DNA of 64,000 nucleotides from Nonlabens xiamenensis (GCF_003865345.1 NZ_RMVE01000005.1:330849-394848); one strand, 5' to 3'; shown: positions 16,725-24,823, counted from the first letter of the stretch. Made by a program: numbers and translations. The notes: generated from the letters alone by a model not told the origin.

Positions 16725-18617
16725 TTATTTTAATTCATTTATCGTGTTCAACCAACCTATAACTTCGTCTCTTGTATTTGATTCGACTAAATGATGCATT
16801 TCAACAGAATCAATATGAGTATTATTAAGTTGGTTTTTGATGTTACCCGTTTTCCTTTTTATGTTCTCTTTATCTAAATCCTCCCAAGCTTTGGGACTAT
16901 CCGAATTTGCATGATTATGGCGCGCTACTAATTCGGGCACATCAGTTGTCGGCCAATCAATATCTTCAGGAATTTGAACGCCATACAAATGAGTTATTAA
17001 TGAAGGTGGATAGATGTTTTCCATTTCTCTTAAATTCGTTTCGAAAGCAACATTTCCCTCTCCTTTGGCATTTATTATGTCGGCATAACTTGAATATTTA
17101 TTTGGATTTTCTGAACCTATATCACTGTCATAAATATGTACTTGATTTAAATTCAATTTGGCGAGATAATCACTGTTTACCCAAAATTGAAGGGTGCTAC
17201 CACCCATTGGTAGGAATATAATGGATTCTTCTTCCTCCAAATTGATTATGTCTCTTAGTTCAGGTATGTTTCTGCTTATTCCTTTAAGAAAATTGATGTC
17301 GTTTTTACCCTCTAAACAAATTGCAAGTTTGACTTTACTAACATCTTCCAATTCAATCGTTGGGAGAACACCAAGTTCGTCTGCAATTCTTCTTAGAATT
17401 TCATCATTGGAGTCAGGTATACTAATGTTTCCATCTTGCTTATCAAGGAAAATAATCTTTTCAGGAGCGATTTGTTTTGCTATTCCTGGACTATGAGTTG
17501 TTAAGATAATTTGATTATTGGGCTGTAAAGCCAATTCTTTAAACGCTTCTATGAGCATTTTTTGATGATTTGGGTGTTGGGATGTTTCTGGTTCTTCAAG
17601 TGCATAAATAACATGAGGTACATTACGACTATCTCTAACTCTTTCTGCTTCTGCCCTGAAGAAATTGAGCAGAATTAGTCTCCTGACTCCACTGCCTCGT
17701 TTGTTTAATGGGATGTCATTGTCACTAAATAAATTGAACTTAAATACACTGTCCCATTTTGGGTCAGAGAATCGAGGAGTAAGTGAATCAGCAATTTCGG
17801 GATTCATTTCTCTTAACTTGTCCAAAGTTCTACGCGCAACCGCATTTGAAGCCGTTTCAACATGAGTTTTAATCTCGTTTAAACTCTCCTGTAAATCCTG
17901 TTCTTTTAGAATGCTAGAAATTACCGTATTCATTGGATTCTGAACTTCCGAATCTTTTTCTTCATTCTTTCTGTCTGATTGGAATAAGGAATAAACTGGG
18001 AAATAATTAAGTATCTGTGTCCAAATCTCTTTTGCTGGATTTTGTGTTTTATCGGATGTTTTGAATATTGTTATAAAATTTGCTTGAAGATTTAATTCAT
18101 CTCCGAACGAGTTCCAAATAGCCTCTCGGATTGATGATGATCTTGTACCATTATAATTATCTTCAGGTATATTTAATTCTTCCGCTCTCGCTCGTAATTC
18201 CGCTATCTTGAGTTTTAATAAGTCGTTGCCATTTTCAATTGATGGATGATTTGCGTAAACGTCTATTAGTTTGACACCAGTTGCTCCGAAAGTTTTTCTA
18301 ATTTCTAAGAAACCATCTTCTCGAAGTAGGTACTCGGATGCTAGGGTTGTTGTTGCGGCAGCATCTACAATAAGTTCTTCTGGTAAATCTGAAAACACGA
18401 GAGATATTTTACAATCATTTCCGCCATTGACATTTAAGTCAGCCTTTTCATACGAACTGACAGCTTTTTTATCATTTATAAAAATATCAATGGCTTCTAA
18501 AACTGTAGATTTCCCAATATCATTCTTTCCAACGATGACGTTGAAGTCTTTAAATTCAATTTGAGTTCTTGTGCGATATGCACGAAAATTTTCTAGAATG
18601 ACGGATTTTATTTTCAT
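16725..18617 (-). CDS. OLD-like ATPase with TOPRIM-type nuclease domain
   Basis: The protein has 630 residues. Walker A GKNDIGKS is at 30-37. An ABC-type signature region (RGSGVRRLILL), Walker B (VIYALEEPETSQHPN) and the switch His in ILTTHSPGIA show an SMC/OLD ATPase. After about residue 420, LEGKND and later IYDSDIG supply the Glu and Asp residues of a TOPRIM centre. OLD-family proteins are DNA nucleases, several of them anti-phage. There is no helicase or second gene in this cassette, so it is class 1-like. It differs clearly in sequence from the GajA protein at 21587. A defence role is inferred. Confidence 0.8.
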   Translation of the reverse strand: MKIKSVILENFRAYRTRTQIEFKDFNVIVGKNDIGKSTVLEAIDIFINDKKAVSSYEKADLNVNGGNDCKISLVFSDLPEELIVDAAATTTLASEYLLREDGFLEIRKTFGATGVKLIDVYANHPSIENGNDLLKLKIAELRARAEELNIPEDNYNGTRSSSIREAIWNSFGDELNLQANFITIFKTSDKTQNPAKEIWTQILNYFPVYSLFQSDRKNEEKDSEVQNPMNTVISSILKEQDLQESLNEIKTHVETASNAVARRTLDKLREMNPEIADSLTPRFSDPKWDSVFKFNLFSDNDIPLNKRGSGVRRLILLNFFRAEAERVRDSRNVPHVIYALEEPETSQHPNHQKMLIEAFKELALQPNNQIILTTHSPGIAKQIAPEKIIFLDKQDGNISIPDSNDEILRRIADELGVLPTIELEDVSKVKLAICLEGKNDINFLKGISRNIPELRDIINLEEEESIIFLPMGGSTLQFWVNSDYLAKLNLNQVHIYDSDIGSENPNKYSSYADIINAKGEGNVAFETNLREMENIYPPSLITHLYGVQIPEDIDWPTTDVPELVARHNHANSDSPKAWEDLDKENIKRKTGNIKNQLNNTHIDSVEMHHLVESNTRDEVIGWLNTINELK

Positions 18618-18630
18618 AGTGTTTTATTGG

Positions 18631-18834
18631 GGCTAACGGTCGTGGCTATAAGTAGTGCGGGCGCAAACACGCACTTTCATTCGGTTGAGCACAGAGCCAA
18701 AACCTTGTTTTCTGGTTTTTAATTTTAATATTTCAAAAAGCCAAAACAAGGTTTTGGTGGTCATTGCAAATTAGCGATTATTTTCGGGTTAAGCACCTAA
18801 TCCCGCATTACTTATAGCCGTTGTTGTGGTGCCG
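18631..18834 (-). repeat. Long attC-like site S14
   Basis: The clearest stem in the window: arm GGCTATAAGTAGTGCGGG (18644-18661) against CCCGCATTACTTATAGCC (18802-18819), 17 of 18 positions pairing. Outer ends are GCTAACG and CGTTGTTGTGG. The 140-base loop holds its own palindrome, CCAAAACCTTGTTTT with AAAACAAGGTTTTGG. It abuts the stop at 18839 and precedes the OLD-like start at 18617. Confidence 0.7.
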
Positions 18835-18838
18835 TTTT

Positions 18839-19360
18839 TTATCTGATTCCTTTGGTTTTCAATTCAGCATAAACTTCTTGGGTCCCGTGAATTTCTTTTC
18901 CGAACGAAATGTCAATATCATATTCAATTCGGTACTCATTAAGCACTTCGTCAATTTTATCTTTTTTGTTTTTCGCTAACGACAGGTCTTGTCGATGTTT
19001 GTTTAGTGTTCCAAAAGCCATTCCGAGTGGTGCAAGTCCTACTGCCATAATTATTATAGGAACAGTTGAAATCACACCGCTATCCAATGCATATTTTCCC
19101 AATAAATATCCTCCTACAATTACCGCTATTCCGATTACCAGGAAAACTACGAAGTACGTATAAGTCAGCCCTTTTTTCCGCTTAAAGTTTTGGTATTCAA
19201 TATTGACTTTTTTTAGCTTGTTCTCAAATTTTTCATTCAGTTCAATTTTAGCACAAGTTTTATTGAATTCAGGTTTTCGGTCAGTCAATCCGCAAGTTGT
19301 GCCAATTTTTAAGTCAGTTTTTTGGTTATCGCACAATTCGCAATGTCTGGTTAAATCCAT
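18839..19360 (-). CDS. Hypothetical membrane protein with Cys-rich N-terminus
   Basis: The protein has 173 residues. The N-terminus MDLTRHCELCDNQKTDLKIG carries CxxC, with two more Cys near 23 and 35, suggesting a zinc ribbon. A basic helix is followed by two TM helices (about 67-88 and 95-115) and a charged cytoplasmic tail. The function is unknown. It lies five bases from site S14, a typical cassette arrangement. Confidence 0.65.
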   Translation of the reverse strand: MDLTRHCELCDNQKTDLKIGTTCGLTDRKPEFNKTCAKIELNEKFENKLKKVNIEYQNFKRKKGLTYTYFVVFLVIGIAVIVGGYLLGKYALDSGVISTVPIIIMAVGLAPLGMAFGTLNKHRQDLSLAKNKKDKIDEVLNEYRIEYDIDISFGKEIHGTQEVYAELKTKGIR

Positions 19361-19409
19361 TTAATTGAGTTGGTTTTAATTCAATTCGAGTTTGAGTGGT
19401 AAATGCACC

Positions 19410-19735
19410 ACAACGATCCAAGCCATGATTTCGTTGCGATGAAAATCCGCCAGGATTTTCGCTCATCACCAAGCCTTTGCTGGCAAGATAGGAATTTTCG
19501 GCAGAAAATTCTGCAACAATGAATCATAGGCCTTGTTACCATCTGCAACGCCCGCGACGACATTCAGGACGTCTTTTTGAGTGCCGCGTACTCTTCACAT
19601 GAGTTGACAGATTCGTTGCCAACTCTAAAGTCCGCAGATGCATAAACACTGGATTTGTATTCGCTATTAACGTTTAATTGTTTGTCTTGGTTCGTTTTGT
19701 TCGCTTGCTGATTAGCGGGTCCACAAATGCCGCTG
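19410..19735. repeat. Repeat R2, copy 3 (contains an attC-like stem)
   Basis: It begins at CACCACAACGATCCAAGCCA with stem AAGCCATGATTTCGTTGCGA against CAACAATGAATCATAGGCC and a nested palindrome GAAAATCC..GGATTTTC. The second half reads on the minus strand as ANKTNQDKQLNVNSE and VNSCEEYAALKKTS, matching copy 2. It runs directly into IS110 fragment E at about 19730, so R2 and the IS110 debris are nested or joined here. Confidence 0.5.
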
Positions 19736-19941
19736 ATAGCCGTTAGCAACAAGCTCCTCAGACAGTGCTTTGCAGTGGGCAAGAGTGGTATACTCTGGGA
19801 CCCAGAATTTAAAAAGATCTGGGCAGCCTAAAACATAGTGAGAATAAGGAATTGAAGAACCTTGGTTGGATCAATCTTGGGCTGGCAAACTATTGGGTAA
19901 CTTAAAATTGATTAATTGCTTGTTTTTTACCTCAGTTCTTT
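19730..19941 (+). mobile_element. IS110-family remnant E, C-terminal end only (type 2)
   Basis: Plus-strand translation gives LIAVSNKLLRQCFAVGKSG then WDPEFKKIWA, the C-terminal end typical of IS110-family transposases, followed by a stop and the same type 2 right end as copies C and D (ending CTCAGTTCTTT). The N-terminal part is absent, replaced by repeat R2. The attC-like half resumes as GATGGCATTTCGTTG, abutting the GajB stop. Confidence 0.65.
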
Positions 19942-19956
19942 GATGGCATTTCGTTG

Positions 19957-21600
19957 TTATTCATCCTTTACTTCTCCTTTACATGAAAATCTTCTCAATT
20001 TTTCTATATCATTATTCCAAATAAACGGAGAATCAGCACCATCTAGTTGCTCTGCTTTGCCATCTCTAATTCTAGTTCTGCATGTACTCGATATTAAAAT
20101 ACAAGCTTTAATTGCACGAGTAATACCAACATAATGCAAATTAATATCTTGAGCTGGGTCTTCATTGTATTCATTTGGTAATATCCACTTATATAAATCA
20201 AGATGTAAGACTAATTCAAACTCTAATCCTTTGGATTTATGCAATGTCATTATCTGTACTTCATCGTCGGCAGCAGGTTTGTAGGTTTCTAACAATGAAG
20301 TATTTGAGACAACTCTATTTAACAAATCAATAGATTCCTGACTCTTTGAATTTGGAGCAATGATTTCAGCAATTTTTATAAAACACTGTACAAGCTTACT
20401 TGAATTAAATGATGAAGAGTTAAATTCTTGTATAAGTTCTTTTTTACGTTTATTCAATGTCTCTAATTCTTTTTTCTTAAAGCTATCATATAGTTTAAAT
20501 GCCTCTACCACCTCAATAAATCTTATTTTAGTGTCATGCACAAAAAATAAGAGATTAGAGAATATTCCAGACCAGATATTAAGATTAGAATCAAGCTCAT
20601 TAGTTGTTGAGTATTTGTGGGGAATAGTCAAATTATCATTTAGAATATTCCCAGTTCTTTCGCCCCTTACTAAAAGTGCTATTTTATTTTTTTTTGATAT
20701 CTTAAATTCATTAATTAGAGCATCAATATTTTGGTCTATCCACTTTGATATACTGATTTCATTACCCTCAATTCTAAAAAAGCCAACATTATTTTCTTCC
20801 GTTTCAAGAAGGTTAGTATTCGTATTTAAAAAATAATTCGAGTAATTAATAATTGAAGAGTGACATCGATGGTTCTTACTTAAGGTAAAGCTTTTAAAGT
20901 TTTCACTTTTATTTAATTCGTCGAGGTATTTTGAACTTTTACCTGAAAAAGCATAAATAGATTGATTTAAATCGCCAACAGCAACAGAAGTAATTCCAAG
21001 CTTAGATATTTTTAAAAATAAGTCATGTTGAGCATAACCAGAATCTTGGTATTCATCAATGTATAAATACCTATATCTAGCTTTTAAATATTTTTGGCAT
21101 GCTAATGAATTATCGAAAATATAATTTGCGAAAACTCCAGTTGTTTCCAATAAAACTATCCCTTTTTTAAAGTAGTAACCAAGTATATCAATGTTTTCAG
21201 AGGTTAGTTTGTCAAGCGTTAAATCTCGATTAAACCAACTGAAATTATTTTGGTCTTCTTTAGGTAATTTATCTATAGTTATAACTTCAAAATCTTTTTT
21301 AGGTATTCCAAATATATGCTTACCAAAAGGTATTATTATTTCTGAAATGTAGAATCTATCAATAGTTCCAAAGAATGAAGATAATGGATTTTCACCATTC
21401 GAAAGGCTTCTGTTTCTTAATTCATTACTTGCTTTATTCGTATAGGATATTGCAATTAATCCTTGATGCTCGCTCAAGCAAGTCAAGTTTGCTTTAATCA
21501 TATGAGAAAGAATAAATGTTTTCCCACTACCAGGAGTAGCAATTACGACACTGTTTCCAGTGTAATTCAAAATTGCTTCTTGCTGTTTAGTTGGTTCCAT
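19957..21600 (-). CDS. gajB: Gabija protein GajB, UvrD-like helicase
   Basis: The protein has 547 residues and is a superfamily 1 helicase. Visible motifs: Walker A ATPGSGKT (21-28), Ia (AISYTNKAS), II DEYQD (in LYIDEYQDSGY), III (VAVGDLNQSIYAFSG), IV (NHRCHS), V (TLHKSKGLEF) and VI (YVGITRA). Size and position directly after an OLD nuclease, overlapping it by 14 bases, identify the Gabija anti-phage pair. In known Gabija systems GajB joins a GajA tetramer and responds to nucleic-acid ends or nucleotide depletion. The gene ends at an IS110-scarred cassette site. Confidence 0.88.
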   Translation of the reverse strand: MEPTKQQEAILNYTGNSVVIATPGSGKTFILSHMIKANLTCLSEHQGLIAISYTNKASNELRNRSLSNGENPLSSFFGTIDRFYISEIIIPFGKHIFGIPKKDFEVITIDKLPKEDQNNFSWFNRDLTLDKLTSENIDILGYYFKKGIVLLETTGVFANYIFDNSLACQKYLKARYRYLYIDEYQDSGYAQHDLFLKISKLGITSVAVGDLNQSIYAFSGKSSKYLDELNKSENFKSFTLSKNHRCHSSIINYSNYFLNTNTNLLETEENNVGFFRIEGNEISISKWIDQNIDALINEFKISKKNKIALLVRGERTGNILNDNLTIPHKYSTTNELDSNLNIWSGIFSNLLFFVHDTKIRFIEVVEAFKLYDSFKKKELETLNKRKKELIQEFNSSSFNSSKLVQCFIKIAEIIAPNSKSQESIDLLNRVVSNTSLLETYKPAADDEVQIMTLHKSKGLEFELVLHLDLYKWILPNEYNEDPAQDINLHYVGITRAIKACILISSTCRTRIRDGKAEQLDGADSPFIWNNDIEKLRRFSCKGEVKDE

Positions 21601-23353
21601 AAATTTTCTTTAACGCAATTTCCTGACAAGCAACAAGTGGTTTTGCAATATCTTTATCTTTCAAAATGCCTAATTTTTCTTTTCTTGATTTTAAGAAGGA
21701 ATACATAAATGAAGCTTTCCTTTTTTGCATTGCAGGAATAATCTCATGAGATTCTAAATCAACAAAATAATCAATTAAGTCTTGCTTTAATTCACTGTTG
21801 AATATATCATTTTCCAAATCAACAGAAGAAATGAACATATTGTATGCTTCTAAGTCAGCTATGATTTTTTCACTTCCTTTTACGTTTTCCTCAGGAGGGC
21901 TTTGAGCTTCAAAACCTTTTAATAGAGCTTCGTTCTCTTTTAAAATTTCTTCTGTTTCATCGTCACTATTGAAATACATTTTATACAAACTAATACACCT
22001 TTGAACACCAGCAAATCTATATTCATCATTTCTCGGTATTTTAATGATATCGTTATCAGTTCTAAGTACCCAATCAATCTCCAAGGCATTAAGTATCTGG
22101 ACATATGTCGAGAATCCTATGCCATCGACCATTAGCACACTTATATTAAGTTTATCTAAATCTATTCCTATTTGCTTTGATAAAGTTTTATAAAATAAAT
22201 CTTCAGAAGGCCCTTCTATAAGAAGTACAACATCTGAGAAAAATGCTTCAGCAGGAATAATACTTAAGCGATAGCCAAAGTCTTCAAATGCATCGTCGAT
22301 TATCTTAGAACAACCATTTGAAGCTACATTCGTTTGCTTATCTTTTGAGTAGAGTCGAACAATTGAATTAGGATTATATTCGCAAGCAATCTGAGGGGAG
22401 TGTGATGTTAGTATAACTTGTCCTAATATTTTTGAATTTAAGTATTCAGCTAATTTTCTTTGTTGATGTGGGTGTAAATGGGCTTCAGGCTCCTCAATAC
22501 AAACAATGCTAACTTCTTTTAAATTCTCCTTTGAAAGTTCATTCTTAGATGCCCATAAGGCTAGATAAATCTGATTCAGTCTACCATCACCTCCAATAAC
22601 TACATTTTCATCATTATTATTTGACGCTATAGACACATTGTTGATAAAACTGTCAATATTTGACGTACTTGTATCAAATACGACTTTTTCTTTTGTGTGA
22701 TGAAGTGAAAGTTTCTTTAACTCTTCATTTATTGCAACAGTTGCGTCTGATATGAAATTCAACTTAGGTATTTTAGTATCAATAGATTCTAAATCACCTT
22801 TTATTTCAGAATAAAGTTCTTCATCTTTTTTTAATTCATCTTCGCTTCGATTATCCTTGGCAACTTCAAACAAATTTCGTTTCTCCCGATTAATAAAGCT
22901 ATGAAAGTCTCTGCGACTACTTATATATCTCAGGTTTAAAACTTTTCTATAAAACCTATCTTCTATTTCCTCTAATTTGTCATTTGATTGACCTGCATAA
23001 AGTTCGAAAGATTTTACACCTGAAGATTGATCTCTAAACGCTTCATATGCTAATACTAACTTATCATCATTACTAATACGTCCTTTAAGTTTTGAAACGA
23101 CACAATCTTCAACAACATTTTCAAAAAATAGCTTAATACTAAAAGAATTAGTTTCTTCGAAAGCATAAAAATCAGAATCCTTAGGCTCAATCTGATAGTC
23201 ATTCAGGCTTCTATCTAATAAAAGCCTTATAGCCCAAATTAAATTAGTTTTTCCGATATCATTCGCTCCAATTACTAATGTTTTAGGATTTACATTAACT
23301 GTTATATTCTTAAAGTTTCTAAATCCTTTTATTTTAACTTTCGATAAGTTCAT
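21587..23353 (-). CDS. gajA: Gabija protein GajA, OLD-family nuclease
   Basis: The protein has 588 residues, close to characterised GajA. The ATPase domain has Walker A GANDIGKTN (29-37), Walker B SIVCIEEPEAH (282-292) and LTSHSPQI. The TOPRIM nuclease centre is visible: Glu380 in LLIEGPSED, Asp410 in VDGIG, and RTDND at 431-435. GajA nicks DNA and is regulated by nucleotides in studied systems. The helicase partner overlaps downstream by 14 bases, implying coupled translation. The pair forms one cassette flanked by site S16 and the E/R2 remnant. Confidence 0.9.
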   Translation of the reverse strand: MNLSKVKIKGFRNFKNITVNVNPKTLVIGANDIGKTNLIWAIRLLLDRSLNDYQIEPKDSDFYAFEETNSFSIKLFFENVVEDCVVSKLKGRISNDDKLVLAYEAFRDQSSGVKSFELYAGQSNDKLEEIEDRFYRKVLNLRYISSRRDFHSFINREKRNLFEVAKDNRSEDELKKDEELYSEIKGDLESIDTKIPKLNFISDATVAINEELKKLSLHHTKEKVVFDTSTSNIDSFINNVSIASNNNDENVVIGGDGRLNQIYLALWASKNELSKENLKEVSIVCIEEPEAHLHPHQQRKLAEYLNSKILGQVILTSHSPQIACEYNPNSIVRLYSKDKQTNVASNGCSKIIDDAFEDFGYRLSIIPAEAFFSDVVLLIEGPSEDLFYKTLSKQIGIDLDKLNISVLMVDGIGFSTYVQILNALEIDWVLRTDNDIIKIPRNDEYRFAGVQRCISLYKMYFNSDDETEEILKENEALLKGFEAQSPPEENVKGSEKIIADLEAYNMFISSVDLENDIFNSELKQDLIDYFVDLESHEIIPAMQKRKASFMYSFLKSRKEKLGILKDKDIAKPLVACQEIALKKIYGTN

Positions 23354-23392
23354 ATTTTCTAGATTTTATGTTCGGAGCTTTTTTTAATGAAT

Positions 23393-23535
23393 GCCAACGT
23401 TCTCGGCTATGAGTAGTTGCGTGGTTTATCACTTAACTTTACAAGTACACACCAGACTGAAAATCCGCGTCCCGATAGCTATCGGGATTCAGAAGTAGGC
23501 GAGAACAAGCAATTACTTATAACCATTGTTGTACA
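23393..23535 (-). repeat. Long attC-like site S16, uninterrupted reference
   Basis: Outer ends are GCCAACGTTCTC and CCATTGTTGTAC. The arms GGCTATGAGTAGTTGC and GCAATTACTTATAACC flank a loop carrying the palindrome CCCGATAGCTATCGGG (23471-23486). No IS110 sequence is inserted, so it shows the intact target into which copies A to D are inserted elsewhere. It lies between the stop at 23539 and the GajA start at 23353. Confidence 0.65.
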
Positions 23536-23538
23536 TAG

Positions 23539-24000
23539 TTATTTTTGCACTAGTTTCTTTCTATAATTATCGATTTCCTTATCCATTTCAATAATTATGT
23601 AATAGACTTTATTATACTCTTCTATTAAATTATTTGGCGATTTCCTATCAAGTTTTGAAATATTATTTATGCTTGTTTTCAATTCGTCTTTATGTTCTGA
23701 AAAATTTCTAAAGCCATCTTTTTCCAAATCAGAACTAGTTCTAACTGTTTTCTCAAAATAGTTAGTCAGACTATTCAAAATATCGTCAATATTTGTACCT
23801 GATGGTATTTTTGTTTTGAAAGCTATTTTTTTTATTTGCTTTATTGTAGTTTCGAAATTGTTACTGACTTCTGAATATTTAACTATCTTAATTGCAGAAA
23901 ATATTTGTTCTTTGGCTTTCTTAATTTCATTCCAATTATACAGTGTCCAAAGCGCACCAAGAATGGAAACAATCGAAGTTGTAATATTTAGTATATCCAT
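23539..24000 (-). CDS. Hypothetical membrane-anchored coiled-coil protein
   Basis: The protein has 153 residues. An N-terminal hydrophobic helix (LNITTSIVSILGALWTLYNW) is followed by Lys-rich helices, probably coiled coil, ending LVQK. It starts two bases after the stop of the 24003-24470 gene, so the two are surely co-transcribed as one cassette. I recognise neither family. An effector/partner pair is possible given the neighbouring defence genes but there is no direct evidence. Confidence 0.6.
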   Translation of the reverse strand: MDILNITTSIVSILGALWTLYNWNEIKKAKEQIFSAIKIVKYSEVSNNFETTIKQIKKIAFKTKIPSGTNIDDILNSLTNYFEKTVRTSSDLEKDGFRNFSEHKDELKTSINNISKLDRKSPNNLIEEYNKVYYIIIEMDKEIDNYRKKLVQK

Positions 24001-24002
24001 TA

Positions 24003-24470
24003 TTAAATCAGATATAAATATTCACTCTTAAAATCAGATGTTATTCCTCCTGCTTCAACAGGATATTTCATAGGTTCCAAAAGAGTGTTCCAAAATTTAT
24101 CATCAAATGCATTTCTCAAAAACATATATCTAAAAACTGCAATTAACGTATGCCTTGAGATACCTTTAACAGGTTCAATTCTACATTTATAGTAATCTTC
24201 ATATTCATAAAATGTATAATACCTTTTTTCAAGCCATTCTGTATCTGTATAACTAGTAATTTCGTCTACTTGCTCTCTAGTTATTGAAAAATATGGCTCT
24301 AAATCTTCGTGTAAATCGTTTTCGTCTACAATCGGATACAGTTTTTCATACCAAGCATATACATAGTCATTTGGTAATAAATGAGAAGTGTTCGGGTTCA
24401 GTTTAGTTTGTAAAATCTGAAATCTCTGCAAATTAAATAATGCTTTTCCAATGTTTTTAATGTCACTCAT
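24003..24470 (-). CDS. Hypothetical protein, first gene of a two-gene cassette
   Basis: The protein has 155 residues, is soluble, acidic and aromatic-rich (YTFYEYEDYYKCRIE), with helical ends and no signal peptide. No motif is recognisable. It is the outermost array gene on the rpoD side. About 10 bases upstream of its start is AAGCCCAACAATTATATACC, a possible half site marking the array edge. Confidence 0.6.
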   Translation of the reverse strand: MSDIKNIGKALFNLQRFQILQTKLNPNTSHLLPNDYVYAWYEKLYPIVDENDLHEDLEPYFSITREQVDEITSYTDTEWLEKRYYTFYEYEDYYKCRIEPVKGISRHTLIAVFRYMFLRNAFDDKFWNTLLEPMKYPVEAGGITSDFKSEYLYLI

Positions 24471-24481
24471 TTTTCTTGATA

Positions 24482-24772
24482 ATTAAGCCCAACAATTATA
24501 TACCCCTACAAGTTACTATATTTCTCTTTGGTGTCCACTTCTCCAAATTGGATTTTTAGATCGGTGAATGGGTGATGGGTAGGGGATTAGCTCAGGAATA
24601 GTTAGACATGCGATCATGAATAATACGCATTTTAGAGATGGATCATTGTATTTTAAAAATTCGATAAAAAGCAGTTGAACCATCTTTTTGTACGTATCAT
24701 TTTTTGGTGATAGGGAGGAAGCTCTACCAGGATGAGCTGCCCATGCTTATGGGTCTGCGCTCAATCCTGCGC
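24482..24772. other. Junction between array and core chromosome, no gene seen
   Basis: A gap between the last cassette and the rpoD terminator. The left edge has GCCCAACAATTATATACC, similar to an outer half of the attC-like sites. I see no integrase gene, full tRNA or complete stem here. Short tRNA-like words (GGGGATTAGCTCAG, and GGTAGAGC on the minus strand) do not extend to a cloverleaf. Confidence 0.4.
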
Positions 24773-24800
24773 ATAAAAAAACCCTGCGCAAGGCAGGGTT
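24773..24800 (-). terminator. Rho-independent terminator of rpoD
   Basis: Arms ACCCTGC (24781-24787) and GCAGGGT (24793-24799), followed on the minus strand by a T-run (A-run 24774-24781 on plus). Confidence 0.8.
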
Positions 24801-24823
24801 GATATACATGTTGGGGGTTTTGA

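Noticed and set aside
16725..18617. PARIS AriA or a retron-associated OLD protein
   Set aside because: No AriB-like partner, reverse transcriptase or msr-msd is next to it, and the gene is bounded by sites on both sides.
19381..19782. Two minus-strand open frames of 60 and 72 codons
   Set aside because: They run through repeat R2 and IS110 fragment E. The conserved peptide noted in R2 may be a relic, but these frames are not convincing genes.
23539..24470. Toxin-antitoxin module
   Set aside because: Two small adjacent genes suggest it, but neither has a recognisable toxin or antitoxin motif, so I left the function open.
1..24485. CRISPR array
   Set aside because: The repeats are long imperfect hairpins spaced by whole genes, not short direct repeats with uniform spacers, and no cas genes are present.
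1..24485. Prophage or conjugative element
   Set aside because: No structural phage, portal, terminase, relaxase or conjugation genes are visible, and no integrase.
24590..24752. tRNA gene at the array boundary
   Set aside because: Words such as GGGGATTAGCTCAG and GGTAGAGC occur, but acceptor, anticodon and T arms cannot be formed around them.
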